Source of the DNA: a virus
IMG/VR virus record: IMGVR_UViG_3300044733_003944
Coordinates: 20,102-84,101 of that record
Strand: one strand, 5' to 3'
DNA length: 64,000 bases
Position numbers and translations under genes: made by a program. Numbering within the stretch: the first letter of the stretch is position 1; each line of letters opens with the position of its first letter. A model generated the notes under the pieces. That model made no database searches. It was given only the letters and a program-made list of their open reading frames with translations, and was not told where the DNA came from. Shown in pieces: positions 26,677-33,452 of the stretch.

Positions 26677-27115
26677 AAACTTGATGTATGAACAACCACA
26701 AGTCCAAATTGTATATAAAGGTGATTTAGATGGATACTTTGGAAAAAACATTGAGTTAACGTCTCCTGATAATAATACTATTGGTTTTATCCATATATCC
26801 AAAATGAATGATGGTGAAAATTTAGATCTGAACTTCAATACTTTATATGACGAATCCAAGTTTCAAACCATTCCATTAAATTATGATAATTGTCTTTTTA
26901 TGCACACTTTAGAGGTGGATGAAAACCATAGAAAACAGGGACATGGGTCACACTTATTAGATTTGGCACATGAATTTGCAAAAAATAACGGATATAATTA
27001 TCTATCTTTTATTTCTGATAATGATAATGAAATTGCAAACAACATTTATCAAAAAAGAGGTTATAAGTCATTAAATTCTAATGACAATTCTAGTTTTTAT
27101 TTTGTTGAATTGTAA
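26645..27115 (+). CDS. GNAT-family N-acetyltransferase with class C leader
   Basis: 156 aa from ATG 26645 (a longer frame from 26615 adds a hydrophobic stretch and lacks the leader position). N terminus 'MNLNEQIHRIKNLMYEQ' is a class C leader ending M-Y-E. A GNAT fold follows: 'LEVDENHRKQGHGSHLL' is motif A, with the R/QxxGxG/S acetyl-CoA pyrophosphate loop, and NNIYQKRGYKSLN is the motif B end. It transfers acetyl from acetyl-CoA to an unknown substrate. The leader suggests it may be packaged and delivered like T4 Alt; inference. Confidence 0.8.
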   Translation: MNLNEQIHRIKNLMYEQPQVQIVYKGDLDGYFGKNIELTSPDNNTIGFIHISKMNDGENLDLNFNTLYDESKFQTIPLNYDNCLFMHTLEVDENHRKQGHGSHLLDLAHEFAKNNGYNYLSFISDNDNEIANNIYQKRGYKSLNSNDNSSFYFVEL

Positions 27116-27131
27116 AAATTACTTATCTTTA
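27101..27131 (+). promoter_or_regulatory. Host-type promoter
   Basis: TTTG 27101-27104, 19 nt, TATCTTTA 27124-27131, then ATG at 27136. Confidence 0.5.
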
Positions 27132-27135
27132 CAGT

Positions 27136-27633
27136 ATGACAAACAAATTACCATACGAAAAAACAGGAAATGCGATTAAAGGATATAGTGATTCTGCCAT
27201 CGCCAAAGGAGAAACAAATGATTGTGTTGTTAGAGCATTTGCATCTTCATTCGATGTGTCTTATGATTACGCTCACAAATACGTTGCAGATGAGTTTGGA
27301 AGAAAACCAAGAAAAGGAACTTACGGGACTATAACAACTCTTGTTAAAATGGCCGACAGTTTGATCAAGGTTAACGGTAAAAAAGTTTGTCCTCTTGGAG
27401 TAAGACACAACGATCATTTGTTAAGATCATTAATGTATGATGTTAAAGTAAAAGGTGAGACTAAAAAAAGAAACATGACCGTTGGAACATTTGTTAAACA
27501 AAACCCAAAAGGAACTTTCTTTGTATTGGTTAGAAGACACGCTTTTACAATCAAAGACGGTGTTGTAATTGGAAACCCTGAAGATTCAATTAAAACAAAA
27601 CGACCTATGAGGTGTGCATTTGAGATAAAATAA
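27136..27633 (+). CDS. Putative papain-fold cysteine peptidase-like protein
   Basis: 165 aa. 'GETNDCVVRAFASSF' places a Cys at the start of a helix, and 'LVRRHAFTIKDG' supplies a His followed by GNPED, an order (Cys, His, Asn/Asp) typical of papain-like or C39-like peptidases. Similar proteins are common in phages as hypothetical. Substrate unknown. The gene starts 5 nt after its -7 element. Confidence 0.55.
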   Translation: MTNKLPYEKTGNAIKGYSDSAIAKGETNDCVVRAFASSFDVSYDYAHKYVADEFGRKPRKGTYGTITTLVKMADSLIKVNGKKVCPLGVRHNDHLLRSLMYDVKVKGETKKRNMTVGTFVKQNPKGTFFVLVRRHAFTIKDGVVIGNPEDSIKTKRPMRCAFEIK

Positions 27634-27637
27634 TATT

Positions 27638-28018
27638 ATGAAAACAATTTTTATTACTCTTTTATTTTTTACCTTCATTGGTTATTCTCAACCTTTGATG
27701 AGACAATATTCAAATATGGATTATCAGTCAATTGCGGAATCCAACTTTAAAAAAATAACCTTTAAACCAAAAAATGATTATGTTTATAAACTTGATTATG
27801 GACAATTCCAATTGTCGGTAAGCACCAAATTAAAAAGGGTTCCCTTCCAGGATAAATTCTCTGATCTAACCGTGGACGATATTTTATTTGCAGGTTCTTA
27901 CGACATAAGGGCAAGATTTTACATATCTCCAAATGTTAAGGTGTTTCAACGAGCCTTTATCACAGGATTAAGTAATGGTCAAGTTTTTCATACGACAGGA
28001 GTTATAATAAAATTTTAG
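27638..28018 (+). CDS. Small exported protein
   Basis: 126 aa with an N-terminal signal peptide ending FIGYSQ (Bacteroidota style). The mature domain is beta-rich and unrecognised. 4 nt after the preceding gene, so in one operon with the peptidase-like protein. Confidence 0.55.
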   Translation: MKTIFITLLFFTFIGYSQPLMRQYSNMDYQSIAESNFKKITFKPKNDYVYKLDYGQFQLSVSTKLKRVPFQDKFSDLTVDDILFAGSYDIRARFYISPNVKVFQRAFITGLSNGQVFHTTGVIIKF

Positions 28019-28026
28019 AAAAAAAC

Positions 28027-28056
28027 TTGTCAATTAAAAAAAGATTACTATATTTG
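28027..28056 (+). promoter_or_regulatory. Host-type promoter
   Basis: TTG 28027-28029, 19 nt, TATATTTG 28049-28056; reads into the short unit at 28063-28268 and the tRNA array. Confidence 0.7.
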
Positions 28057-28062
28057 TAAAGA

Positions 28063-28268
28063 AATTGAAACTTTTTAAAAAAACGATATAATTATAATAA
28101 AAATGAAAAATACACTCAAACATATGGTCAATTGTCTACCGAGCAATCAGTGGTCGTTTAGCTATATTACGCGAAATCAGTCGAGGGTATTTTCACTTAT
28201 GAGTTAAAAACGTTTAACTAACATAATAAAAGGAATGTAAAACCCGAGACTTAAAAATCTCGGGTTTT
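28063..28268 (+). ncRNA. Short transcript unit of about 205 nt (sRNA or leader)
   Basis: Bounded by a host-type promoter and a strong terminator. Contains a 34-codon frame (28103-28207) and otherwise no gene. Could be a small RNA, a leader peptide unit, or both. Confidence 0.4.
28103..28207 (+). CDS. Possible 34-aa peptide
   Basis: ATG 28103 to TAA 28207, MKNTLKHMVNCLPSNQW then a Ser/Arg-rich tail. Only weakly supported by its position between promoter and terminator. Confidence 0.25.
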   Translation: MKNTLKHMVNCLPSNQWSFSYITRNQSRVFSLMS

Positions 28269-28272
28269 TTGT
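28242..28272 (+). terminator. Rho-independent terminator
   Basis: CCCGAGA and TCTCGGG arms followed by six T. Confidence 0.85.
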
Positions 28273-28281
28273 TTTATATTG

Positions 28282-28353
28282 GCTCTGTAAGCATTGATGG
28301 CGATGCGTCTGACTTGTAATCAGAAGAAATCAGTTCGAATCTGGTACGGAGCT
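28282..28353 (+). tRNA. tRNA-Thr(TGT)
   Basis: Acceptor GCTCTGT/ACGGAGC, anticodon loop CTTGTAA, T-loop TTCGAAT. Confidence 0.88.
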
Positions 28354-28360
28354 CAAAAAG

Positions 28361-28373
28361 GTTCTTTGACATA
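28361..28373 (+). promoter_or_regulatory. boxA-like element
   Basis: GTTCTTTGACATA between tRNA-Thr and tRNA-Gln, identical to the element at 31428. Confidence 0.5.
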
Positions 28374-28387
28374 TTGGTTTCATAAAT

Positions 28388-28458
28388 TGTCTCGTAGCCT
28401 AAAGGCAGGGCACCGGATTTTGACTCCGGGTGTGTTGGTTCGAGTCCAGCCGAGACAA
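28388..28458 (+). tRNA. tRNA-Gln(TTG)
   Basis: Acceptor TGTCTCG/CGAGACA, anticodon loop TTTTGAC, T-loop TTCGAGT. Confidence 0.88.
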
Positions 28459-28465
28459 CGATAAT

Positions 28466-28549
28466 GGAAGAGTAATCACAACGGCTTGTGACTCCGTCTT
28501 GAAAACGGCAGGTACTGAAAGGTATGGGGATCGACACCTCACTCTTCCT
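28466..28549 (+). tRNA. tRNA-Ser(TGA)-like, second copy with unusual T-loop
   Basis: Acceptor GGAAGAG/CTCTTCC, anticodon loop CTTGAAA and a long variable arm as in Ser. The T-loop reads ATCGACA instead of TTCGAxY and the D-arm is atypical. May be functional or diverged. Confidence 0.6.
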
Positions 28550-28555
28550 CCATAT

Positions 28556-28628
28556 AGGGTAGTTGACTAATTGGTAAGTCACCACGTTTGGGACGTGGAC
28601 GATGCAAGTTCGAGTCTTGTCTACCCTA
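28556..28628 (+). tRNA. tRNA-Pro(TGG)
   Basis: Acceptor AGGGTAG/CTACCCT, anticodon loop TTTGGGA, T-loop TTCGAGT. Confidence 0.88.
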
Positions 28629-28688
28629 CTATAAATAAACAAATAAAAAAACAAGTATCATGGAAAGTGACAAGTATGACAAACAAAA

Positions 28689-28761
28689 CCCCTCGTAGCT
28701 TAATCGGGAAAGCACCATACTTTTAATATGGGGAGAGTCGGATCGTAACCGGCCGGGGGGA
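28689..28761 (+). tRNA. tRNA-Lys(TTT) with unusual T-loop
   Basis: Acceptor CCCCTCG/CGGGGGG, anticodon loop CTTTTAA. T-stem GTCGG/CCGGC encloses ATCGTAA, i.e. A at position 54. Confidence 0.75.
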
Positions 28762-28833
28762 CAAAAAAAATTTAGTAAAACTGAGCGTTCATTACCAAAA
28801 AGTGGTTACTTTTGTTCTGAAAAACTAAAACAA

Positions 28834-28907
28834 GCACCTTTAGCTCAGCAGGTAGTAGCGGTTGTTTTACATACAACAGGTCACAGGTTCGATCCCTGTA
28901 GGGTGCA
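28834..28907 (+). tRNA. tRNA-Val(TAC)
   Basis: Acceptor GCACCTT/AGGGTGC, anticodon loop TTTACAT, T-loop TTCGATC. Confidence 0.9.
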
Positions 28908-28970
28908 CGAGGAGACTGTTACTAATTCATAGACCTTATGTGGACGACGGTATCATAGAATTAGATTTTT

Positions 28971-29051
28971 GGGAGAGTTGAGCAATTGGTTGGCTCAGCA
29001 GACTGTAAATCTGTCGCGAAAGCCTTGGGGGTTCGAGTCCCTCCTCTCCCA
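28971..29051 (+). tRNA. tRNA-Tyr(GTA)
   Basis: Acceptor GGGAGAG/CTCTCCC, anticodon loop CTGTAAA, long variable arm, T-loop TTCGAGT. Confidence 0.9.
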
Positions 29052-29055
29052 CACT

Positions 29056-29127
29056 GGACTGGTAGCTCAGAGGCAGAGCAAAACCCTGTTAAGGTTGAGG
29101 TCGAGATATCGTAATTCTCCCAGTCCG
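29056..29127 (+). tRNA. tRNA-Asn(GTT) with unusual T-loop
   Basis: Acceptor GGACTGG/CCAGTCC, anticodon loop CTGTTAA. The T-loop reads ATCGTAA, the same as in the Lys tRNA. Confidence 0.75.
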
Positions 29128-29137
29128 CAAAAAACTA

Positions 29138-29214
29138 CGGCACATATACCCTCCGTCTGATACGCGGTTGAAAGGTTAATAGGTCCCATGTAGGTTCGAT
29201 TCCTACTGTGCCGA
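29138..29214 (+). tRNA. Aberrant tRNA-Ile(GAT)-like, no clear D-arm
   Basis: Acceptor CGGCACA/TGTGCCG and T-arm GTAGG-TTCGATT-CCTAC are sound. The anticodon arm CCGT-CTGATAC-GCGG follows the acceptor after only 8 nt, and 22 nt separate it from the T-arm. Either a D-armless tRNA or one with a different fold. Confidence 0.5.
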
Positions 29215-29218
29215 CTAC

Positions 29219-29302
29219 GGAAGATAAACCTTGATGGAGATAGGGTCCGCCTGCTAAGCGAGATGTACCTTCGGGTATTTGGTTCGATTCCAATGTCTTC
29301 CG
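29219..29302 (+). tRNA. tRNA-Ser(GCT)
   Basis: Acceptor GGAAGAT/GTCTTCC, anticodon loop CTGCTAA, variable arm TACC-TTCG-GGTA, T-loop TTCGATT. Confidence 0.88.
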
Positions 29303-29327
29303 CAACTTATGACAAAAAATAATTCAT

Positions 29328-29681
29328 ATGAATGACAGATATAAAAAAATAGATGAAAAATCAAAAATAGTTACAGATGGATTGGGTTGTAAAATTGACG
29401 ATGGTATAAGAGAGTTAATTGTTTTACTTAATTATAATAACATCGGAACAACACAATCTTGTTGGGGACACAAAAATTGGGGTGAAAAATTTCCTTGGTT
29501 TGACATTAAGAATGAATATCATAAGAATATAGAAAACATTATTTTTGATTTAGAAATTGAATTTGAGAAACTTGGTGATGATACAATAAGATTTTACCCA
29601 AAGTGTAAAAAATTGATAAAGGGTAGAAAAGAGTTTAACAAGTTAAAAGACAAACTAAAACAAATTAGTAATTTTTTATAA
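29328..29681 (+). CDS. Hypothetical phage protein in tRNA array
   Basis: 117 aa. Contains 'IGTTQSCWGHKNWGEKFPW', a Cys/His/Trp-rich motif, between helical segments; the C terminus is Lys-rich coiled. No function recognised. Lies within the tRNA array without its own obvious promoter, so it is probably on the tRNA transcript. Confidence 0.6.
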   Translation: MNDRYKKIDEKSKIVTDGLGCKIDDGIRELIVLLNYNNIGTTQSCWGHKNWGEKFPWFDIKNEYHKNIENIIFDLEIEFEKLGDDTIRFYPKCKKLIKGRKEFNKLKDKLKQISNFL

Positions 29682-29684
29682 TCT

Positions 29685-29754
29685 GCCGATAGGAAAGGTT
29701 TCCGGTCCGGGCTCATATCCTGGATGTCATTTGGTTCGATACCCTTTATCGGTA
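29685..29754 (+). tRNA. tRNA-Met(CAT) or Ile2-like, compact
   Basis: Acceptor GCCGATA/TATCGGT, anticodon arm CCGGG-CTCATAT-CCTGG. Only 70 nt, with an atypical D-arm and a weak T-stem around TTCGATA. CAT could be Met or lysidine-modified Ile. Confidence 0.6.
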
Positions 29755-29761
29755 CTACATG

Positions 29762-29834
29762 GTGTATGTAGCTCAGTTGGCAGAGTGCTTGATTGTGGGT
29801 CAAGAGGTCATGGGTTCGACCCCCATCATACACA
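29762..29834 (+). tRNA. tRNA-His(GTG)
   Basis: Acceptor GTGTATG/CATACAC, anticodon loop TTGTGGG, T-loop TTCGACC. Confidence 0.9.
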
Positions 29835-29840
29835 CAAAAT

Positions 29841-29913
29841 ACCTTCGTAGTTCAATTGAAAAGAACCTGTGACTACGGATCACAAGATGGGAGTTTGAGT
29901 CTCTCCGAAGGTA
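29841..29913 (+). tRNA. tRNA-Arg(ACG)
   Basis: Acceptor ACCTTCG/CGAAGGT, anticodon loop CTACGGA. T-loop TTTGAGT, a C56-to-T change from consensus. Confidence 0.8.
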
Positions 29914-29921
29914 CAATATTT

Positions 29922-29996
29922 GCGTCGTAGCTTATGGAAGCGGCAGGCCTCCAAAACCTCGCATAGACATGGGTTCGATTCCCTGACGACGCGCCA
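29922..29996 (+). tRNA. tRNA-Trp(CCA) with encoded CCA tail
   Basis: Acceptor GCGTCGT/ACGACGC, discriminator G, then CCA at 29994-29996. The anticodon loop contains CTCCAAA with an imperfect stem. T-loop TTCGATT. Confidence 0.75.
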
Positions 29997-30001
29997 AATA
30001 A

Positions 30002-30074
30002 GGACCGGTAGCTCAGTTGGTAGAGCGCTAGACTGAAGATCTAGGCGTGGATGGTTCGATTCCGTCCCGGTCCA
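30002..30074 (+). tRNA. tRNA-Phe(GAA)
   Basis: Acceptor GGACCGG/CCGGTCC, anticodon loop CTGAAGA, T-loop TTCGATT. Confidence 0.9.
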
Positions 30075-30097
30075 CAAACAATTAAAAAGGAGATAAA

Positions 30098-30553
30098 ATG
30101 AACCGAGTATTTAGAAAGGTTGATGGAAATCCAGTTTCTGACATATCAAAACACACTTTGGATATTTTAAATGAATGTCCTTATGTTGAAATTCATGTTG
30201 GAACTGATTCTCAAAACCACAGAAGATCGACTGTATATGTAACCGCAATAGCATATCGGTATGGAAACCGCGGAGTTCACTATATATATCACAAACATAA
30301 GGTTAAAAAAATTCGTGATAAGTGGACAAGGTTATGGAATGAAGCCGATTATTCAATTGAGGTTGCAAACTTTTTAACAAGTAAGGTGAATGTTAAACTT
30401 GAGATTGATCTTGATTATAACGCTCAAGAACAACACTTTAGTTCAAAGTTGGTTGGTCCTGCGGTTGGGTGGGTTAATTCTTTGGGTTATAAGGCGAATA
30501 TTAAACCTGATAACCAAATTGCAACAAAGGCGGCAGATTTTCATTGTCGTTAA
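30098..30553 (+). CDS. RNase H-like protein of the YkuK/DUF458 family
   Basis: 151 aa. 'EIHVGTDSQNHRRSTVYV' carries the Asp-rich first strand (GTDSQ) of an RNase H-like fold, followed by IAYRYGNRGVHYIYHK. The C terminus (KPDNQIATKAADFHCR) provides a further conserved Asp. This matches the DUF458/YkuK family, predicted RNase H-like nucleases of unknown substrate. Its location inside a tRNA/ncRNA array makes an RNA-processing role plausible, though unproven. Confidence 0.75.
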   Translation: MNRVFRKVDGNPVSDISKHTLDILNECPYVEIHVGTDSQNHRRSTVYVTAIAYRYGNRGVHYIYHKHKVKKIRDKWTRLWNEADYSIEVANFLTSKVNVKLEIDLDYNAQEQHFSSKLVGPAVGWVNSLGYKANIKPDNQIATKAADFHCR

Positions 30554-30555
30554 TT

Positions 30556-30627
30556 GGTCGGGTGTCTGATAGGTAAAGTCCAGATCTGCAAAATCTCGGT
30601 ATGTGGGTTCGAATCCCACCCTGACCT
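30556..30627 (+). tRNA. tRNA-Cys(GCA)
   Basis: Acceptor GGTCGGG/CCTGACC, anticodon loop CTGCAAA, T-loop TTCGAAT. Confidence 0.88.
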
Positions 30628-30635
30628 CAACAAAT

Positions 30636-30709
30636 GCCCCTATGGCGGAATTGGCATACGCATGTGATTTAGGATCACAATTTTGCAGGTTCGAGTCCTG
30701 CTGGGGGCA
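30636..30709 (+). tRNA. tRNA-Leu(TAG) with short variable loop
   Basis: Acceptor GCCCCTA/TGGGGGC, anticodon loop TTTAGGA, T-loop TTCGAGT. The variable region is only about 5 nt, unlike normal bacterial Leu tRNAs. Confidence 0.78.
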
Positions 30710-30781
30710 CAAAAAATAGTATATATACTAAATTTTAGATTTTTTCTAAAATAATAACTTTTTGATCTCATATTTATTAAT

Positions 30782-31171
30782 ATGAAAAAAATAATAAGAA
30801 TTACAGAATCTGATTTGACTAACATAGTTAAACGAGTGATTAAAGAAAATGAAAATAATAGATTAGGTAAAGTTTATTTCAATAACGAGAATTATCCTGG
30901 ATTTATGTATGTTAAAGAAATATTACCTAAATATCAAATGTATTGGGTTGGGACTATGACAAATGAAGTATTACCTACTGAATTAATAAAAGATGATGAT
31001 ATGGATATCTATTGGTTAGAATCACCCGATGGTAAAACATTTGGTTACGAACTTTTTGAAGATGATTTAAAAGGTAAAAAATATTTAGTTTTAGATTTAG
31101 TTGACCCACAAGAAATTGAGAAATATCTAAGAAATGGCGGTGAATGGTTCCCAAGTCACTACGAGGCGTAA
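30782..31171 (+). CDS. Leader-bearing protein (class A) inside tRNA array
   Basis: 129 aa. A clean class A leader, 'RITESDLTNIVKRVIKEN', with I-K-E at residue 22. The body resembles a small beta-rich domain (YPGFMYVKEILPKYQMYWVG). TATTTATT at 30771-30778, 3 nt before the ATG. Its late-type promoter sits among host-type transcription units. Confidence 0.68.
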   Translation: MKKIIRITESDLTNIVKRVIKENENNRLGKVYFNNENYPGFMYVKEILPKYQMYWVGTMTNEVLPTELIKDDDMDIYWLESPDGKTFGYELFEDDLKGKKYLVLDLVDPQEIEKYLRNGGEWFPSHYEA

Positions 31172-31246
31172 ATTAAAAAAATAATCCATAAAACTTGACA
31201 CTTTCTAAAAGTATCATATATTTATAACAAAACTTAAAAACCGCAA

Positions 31247-31315
31247 ATGAAAAATTTACACATATTATTGATAGGGGGCGATTTAGCTGAGGCAACTTTC
31301 AAGAGGAGGGTGTAA
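31247..31315 (+). CDS. Possible 22-aa peptide
   Basis: ATG 31247 behind TATTTATA 31219-31226. Encodes MKNLHILLIGGDLAEATFKR plus RV, then a terminator. Weak support; could be a leader peptide. Confidence 0.25.
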   Translation: MKNLHILLIGGDLAEATFKRRV

Positions 31316-31340
31316 TATTTTATACATATAATATTTAGAA

Positions 31341-31368
31341 CCCCTCCCCAAAAAAGAGGGGTTTTTTT
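31341..31368 (+). terminator. Rho-independent terminator
   Basis: CCCCTC and GAGGGG arms followed by seven T. Confidence 0.8.
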
Positions 31369-31379
31369 GTGAATATAAG

Positions 31380-31410
31380 TTTGGTAGTTTCAAAAAGATC
31401 ACTATCTTTG
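31380..31410 (+). promoter_or_regulatory. Host-type promoter
   Basis: TTTG 31380-31383, 19 nt, TATCTTTG 31403-31410; drives tRNA-Leu(TAA). Confidence 0.75.
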
Positions 31411-31427
31411 TGAAACAAAAGACAAAG

Positions 31428-31440
31428 GTTCTTTGACATA
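31428..31440 (+). promoter_or_regulatory. boxA-like element
   Basis: GTTCTTTGACATA about 18 nt after the promoter and 11 nt before tRNA-Leu. Confidence 0.55.
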
Positions 31441-31451
31441 ATGGTGAAAAT

Positions 31452-31532
31452 GGTTCGGTGTTGGAATCGGTATACACGTTCGGCTTAAGATCGAATGCGC
31501 AATGCGTGAGGGTTCGAGTCCCTCCCGGACTA
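31452..31532 (+). tRNA. tRNA-Leu(TAA)
   Basis: Acceptor GGTTCGG/CCGGACT, anticodon stem TTCGG/TCGAA with loop CTTAAGA, variable arm around GCGCAATGCGT, T-loop TTCGAGT. Confidence 0.85.
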
Positions 31533-31563
31533 CAGAAAAAAATAAAAAATATTTTACAAAGTG

Positions 31564-31595
31564 TTTGGCAGATCAAAATAAAGTTCTTATATTTG
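31564..31595 (+). promoter_or_regulatory. Host-type promoter of long RNA unit
   Basis: TTTG 31564-31567, 20 nt, TATATTTG 31588-31595, followed by hairpin GGGGGTGAG/CTCACCCCC (31609-31642) and a boxA-like GTTCATTGACATA (31659-31671). Confidence 0.75.
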
Positions 31596-31671
31596 TAAAA
31601 CAAACAACGGGGGTGAGAAAATGTGATGGTGGACTCACCCCCACACAAAAGAGAAAAAGTTCATTGACATA

Positions 31672-32207
31672 TTAGATTGGTAAGATAGCAGATAGACCTA
31701 TATCGGCAGAATCCCATAGGGAGTCAGAAATGACGAGCAAAACGGAGCCCCTATCAGACTAATGGATTGAGGAGGTACTCAAAGTTTTCCGAAAGGTTAA
31801 CAGGTAAAAACGATGGTTTGGGTAGAACGGATGTTAAAGGCGAGGTATAGGTAGTACGGATGGGGTGACCCACGAATGAGTAAATCTTAAGGTCTTACCA
31901 TTTTTTAAGATATTAAGTGTTTAACGGCAAAGTATTGATAAAGTGTTAGAGAGGATAAAAATCTGTGAAACTTAAAAGACAATTAGGAAGAGTGATCTTT
32001 ACGTTGGGAACTAAAAGTGGAGATAATAAAGTATCTATAACCGTTAAACATTTTAAAATATTGATAGTGGTTTTCCCCACTCAACGGATGTCGACAATCC
32101 AGAGTGGATCAGGAATTCATCACCGTTTCTGCCGAGGCCTCGTAAAACTACGATTAAGCAGTTAAGATTGGAGCGAGATGGGTACTCCAACACTATCGAC
32201 AATATTG
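31672..32207 (+). ncRNA. Structured non-coding RNA, candidate 1 (about 0.54 kb)
   Basis: No credible ORF; the only open frame (31965-32165) lacks a supporting start context. Many helices are visible: CCTAT/ATAGG near 31700-31720, GGG-TGA-CCC near 31865, ATCTTAA 31884-31890 with TTAAGAT 31905-31911, a 10-bp long-range helix TGTTTAACGG 31918-31927 with CCGTTAAACA 32041-32050, and TTGGAG/CTCCAA near 32168-32190. It has a host-type promoter and boxA-like start. Size and tRNA neighbourhood recall the large ornate phage RNAs (ROOL/GOLLD), but I cannot confirm the class by eye. Confidence 0.6.
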
Positions 32208-32309
32208 TGTTGTTCCCTTGAGAAAGGAATTGTAAAGAAGAGTGACATTACTTGAATTACAAAAATTGTAATCGCACACTACAACACAGAGGACCTCTCA
32301 TTCTCAAAT
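32208..32309 (+). ncRNA. Repeated RNA module copy A (precedes tRNA-like A)
   Basis: Begins TGTTGTTCCCTTGAGAAAGG; TGTTGT pairs with ACAACA near 32281-32286. The same module recurs at 32435. Confidence 0.5.
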
Positions 32310-32429
32310 GGTCAGGTGGCGAAACGGTTGCCAATAGTTCAAAGTGTTCTCGTATAAAATTCGAGATATAGGTCGCAGGTAGAATAGCCTGCCACAATGA
32401 CAATACAGGTTCGAATCCTGTCCTGACTA
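32310..32429 (+). tRNA. tRNA-like structure A, 120 nt
   Basis: Acceptor GGTCAGG/CCTGACT, D-arm TGGC-GAAACGGTT-GCCA, T-arm ACAGG-TTCGAAT-CCTGT. Between D- and T-arms lie about 75 nt with extra hairpins TCTCG/CGAGA and GCAGG/CCTGC. No standard anticodon arm. Could be a Leu-type tRNA with an insertion, or a tRNA-like domain. Confidence 0.45.
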
Positions 32430-32434
32430 CAAAG

Positions 32435-32561
32435 TGTTGTTCCCTTGAGAAAGGAAGACTGAACAGACGCTACGTATGAAACTGATTACATTAAAAGTAA
32501 TGTCAATCGTTTGATTGGGGGTAAAACAGTACAGACAACACAGAGGAACTCAACCTCAAAT
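32435..32561 (+). ncRNA. Repeated RNA module copy B
   Basis: The same 21-nt start as copy A. TGTTGT pairs with ACAACA at 32535-32540, and CAGAGGA then leads into a tRNA-like unit, as in copy A. Confidence 0.5.
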
Positions 32562-32663
32562 AGTCAGGTGGCGGAATGGTAGACGCATCGGAAGAGTGGT
32601 GTGGGTTCAAGTCCCAAGTAATTAAGTCGGTCACCAATACAGGTTCAAATCCTGTCCTGACTA
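32562..32663 (+). tRNA. tRNA-like structure B, 102 nt, two TTC loops
   Basis: Acceptor AGTCAGG/CCTGACT and Leu-like D-arm (TGGCGGAATGGTAGACGCA). Two T-arm-like hairpins: GTGGGTTCAAGTCCCA and ACAGG-TTCAAAT-CCTGT. The anticodon arm is unclear. Confidence 0.4.
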
Positions 32664-32743
32664 CAAAAGACACAAAAAGTATATTTTTTTTTACTAAAAG
32701 TGTGTCTTTTCTATTTTTTCTTGATATTTATTAATAAAGAGAT

Positions 32744-33253
32744 ATGAAGAAAACAGAAAAAGAATTAGAGGTTATTAGGTTGTATACCGAAAAAAAAACA
32801 CCGACCGAAATATCTAATGACTTAGGTATTGGAAGAAGAACGGTTTATAGAATAATAAATAGAAACGGAATTGAGTATAACAAAAAGGAAGAAACTTGTT
32901 GTAAACTTTGTGGAAAAACAATAACAAGTAAGAATTTTTGTCAAATGTGTTCTGTAAACATACGAAGGTATAGAGTTAAGGAATACGCGGTTAAATATTT
33001 GGGTGGTGAATGTGTTAAGTGTGGGTGGAAAGGTGATTTATCAGGATATGACCTTCATCATAGAGACCCAGAAGAAAAAGATTTTAACTCAAGTGCCCTC
33101 AACATGGCAAATATGAGTTGGGATAAAGTGAAAAATGAGTTAGATAAATGTGATTTGTTATGTGCGTTGTGTCACAGATTAGAACACTCAAACTACTCAA
33201 ATGAAAAATTAAAAGAAGTTGCTAAAAATTATCAAGGTAAGTTGTTTAAATAA
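32744..33253 (+). CDS. HTH-HNH homing-type endonuclease
   Basis: 169 aa. An N-terminal helix-turn-helix (KTPTEISNDLGIGRRTVYRI, residues 17-37) is followed by zinc cysteines (CCKLC, CQMC) and an HNH core 'GYDLHHRDPEEKDF' plus CDLLCALCHRLEH. Typical free-standing homing nuclease, here placed between tRNA units. TATTTATT at 32725-32732. Confidence 0.85.
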   Translation: MKKTEKELEVIRLYTEKKTPTEISNDLGIGRRTVYRIINRNGIEYNKKEETCCKLCGKTITSKNFCQMCSVNIRRYRVKEYAVKYLGGECVKCGWKGDLSGYDLHHRDPEEKDFNSSALNMANMSWDKVKNELDKCDLLCALCHRLEHSNYSNEKLKEVAKNYQGKLFK

Positions 33254-33280
33254 TATATTTTTAGTAATTTTACATAAAAT

Positions 33281-33355
33281 GGTGTGGTAGCTCAGTAGGT
33301 AGAGCAAAGGGACGGAAACCCCTTGTGCCGATGGTTCGATTCCATTCCCATACCA
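33281..33355 (+). tRNA. tRNA, anticodon uncertain (possibly GGA)
   Basis: Sound acceptor GGTGTGG/CCATACC, D-arm and T-loop TTCGATT. The anticodon loop reads ACGGAAA in stem AAGGG/CCCCT, giving GGA but with C33 instead of T33 and a short variable loop, unlike normal Ser. Confidence 0.6.
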
Positions 33356-33363
33356 CAAATAAG

Positions 33364-33444
33364 GCGGGATAGTAAGTAGTTGGTAGCTGGCGAGGCTCAT
33401 AACCTCGTGTCTTTGACCCCGGTGGTTCGAGCCCACCTCCCGCA
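33364..33444 (+). tRNA. tRNA-Met(CAT)
   Basis: Acceptor GCGGGA/TCCCGC, anticodon arm CGAGG-CTCATAA-CCTCG, T-loop TTCGAGC; the extended variable region of about 13 nt is odd. Confidence 0.75.
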
Positions 33445-33452
33445 ACTATAAT

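Noticed and set aside
28969-29160. Open frame over tRNA-Tyr and tRNA-Asn
   Set aside because: Fully explained by the tRNA genes on the same strand.
28274-30825. Minus-strand open frames across the tRNA array (for example 28274-28654, 29594-29833, 29880-30077, 30443-30712)
   Set aside because: They are antisense translations of tRNA T-arms, which produce a recurring 'RFEPT/VGFEPT'-like string; no independent gene signal.
31965-32165. 66-codon open frame in the middle of ncRNA candidate 1
   Set aside because: Lies across strong RNA helices, has no promoter or start context like other genes, and reads as low-complexity basic sequence; treated as chance.
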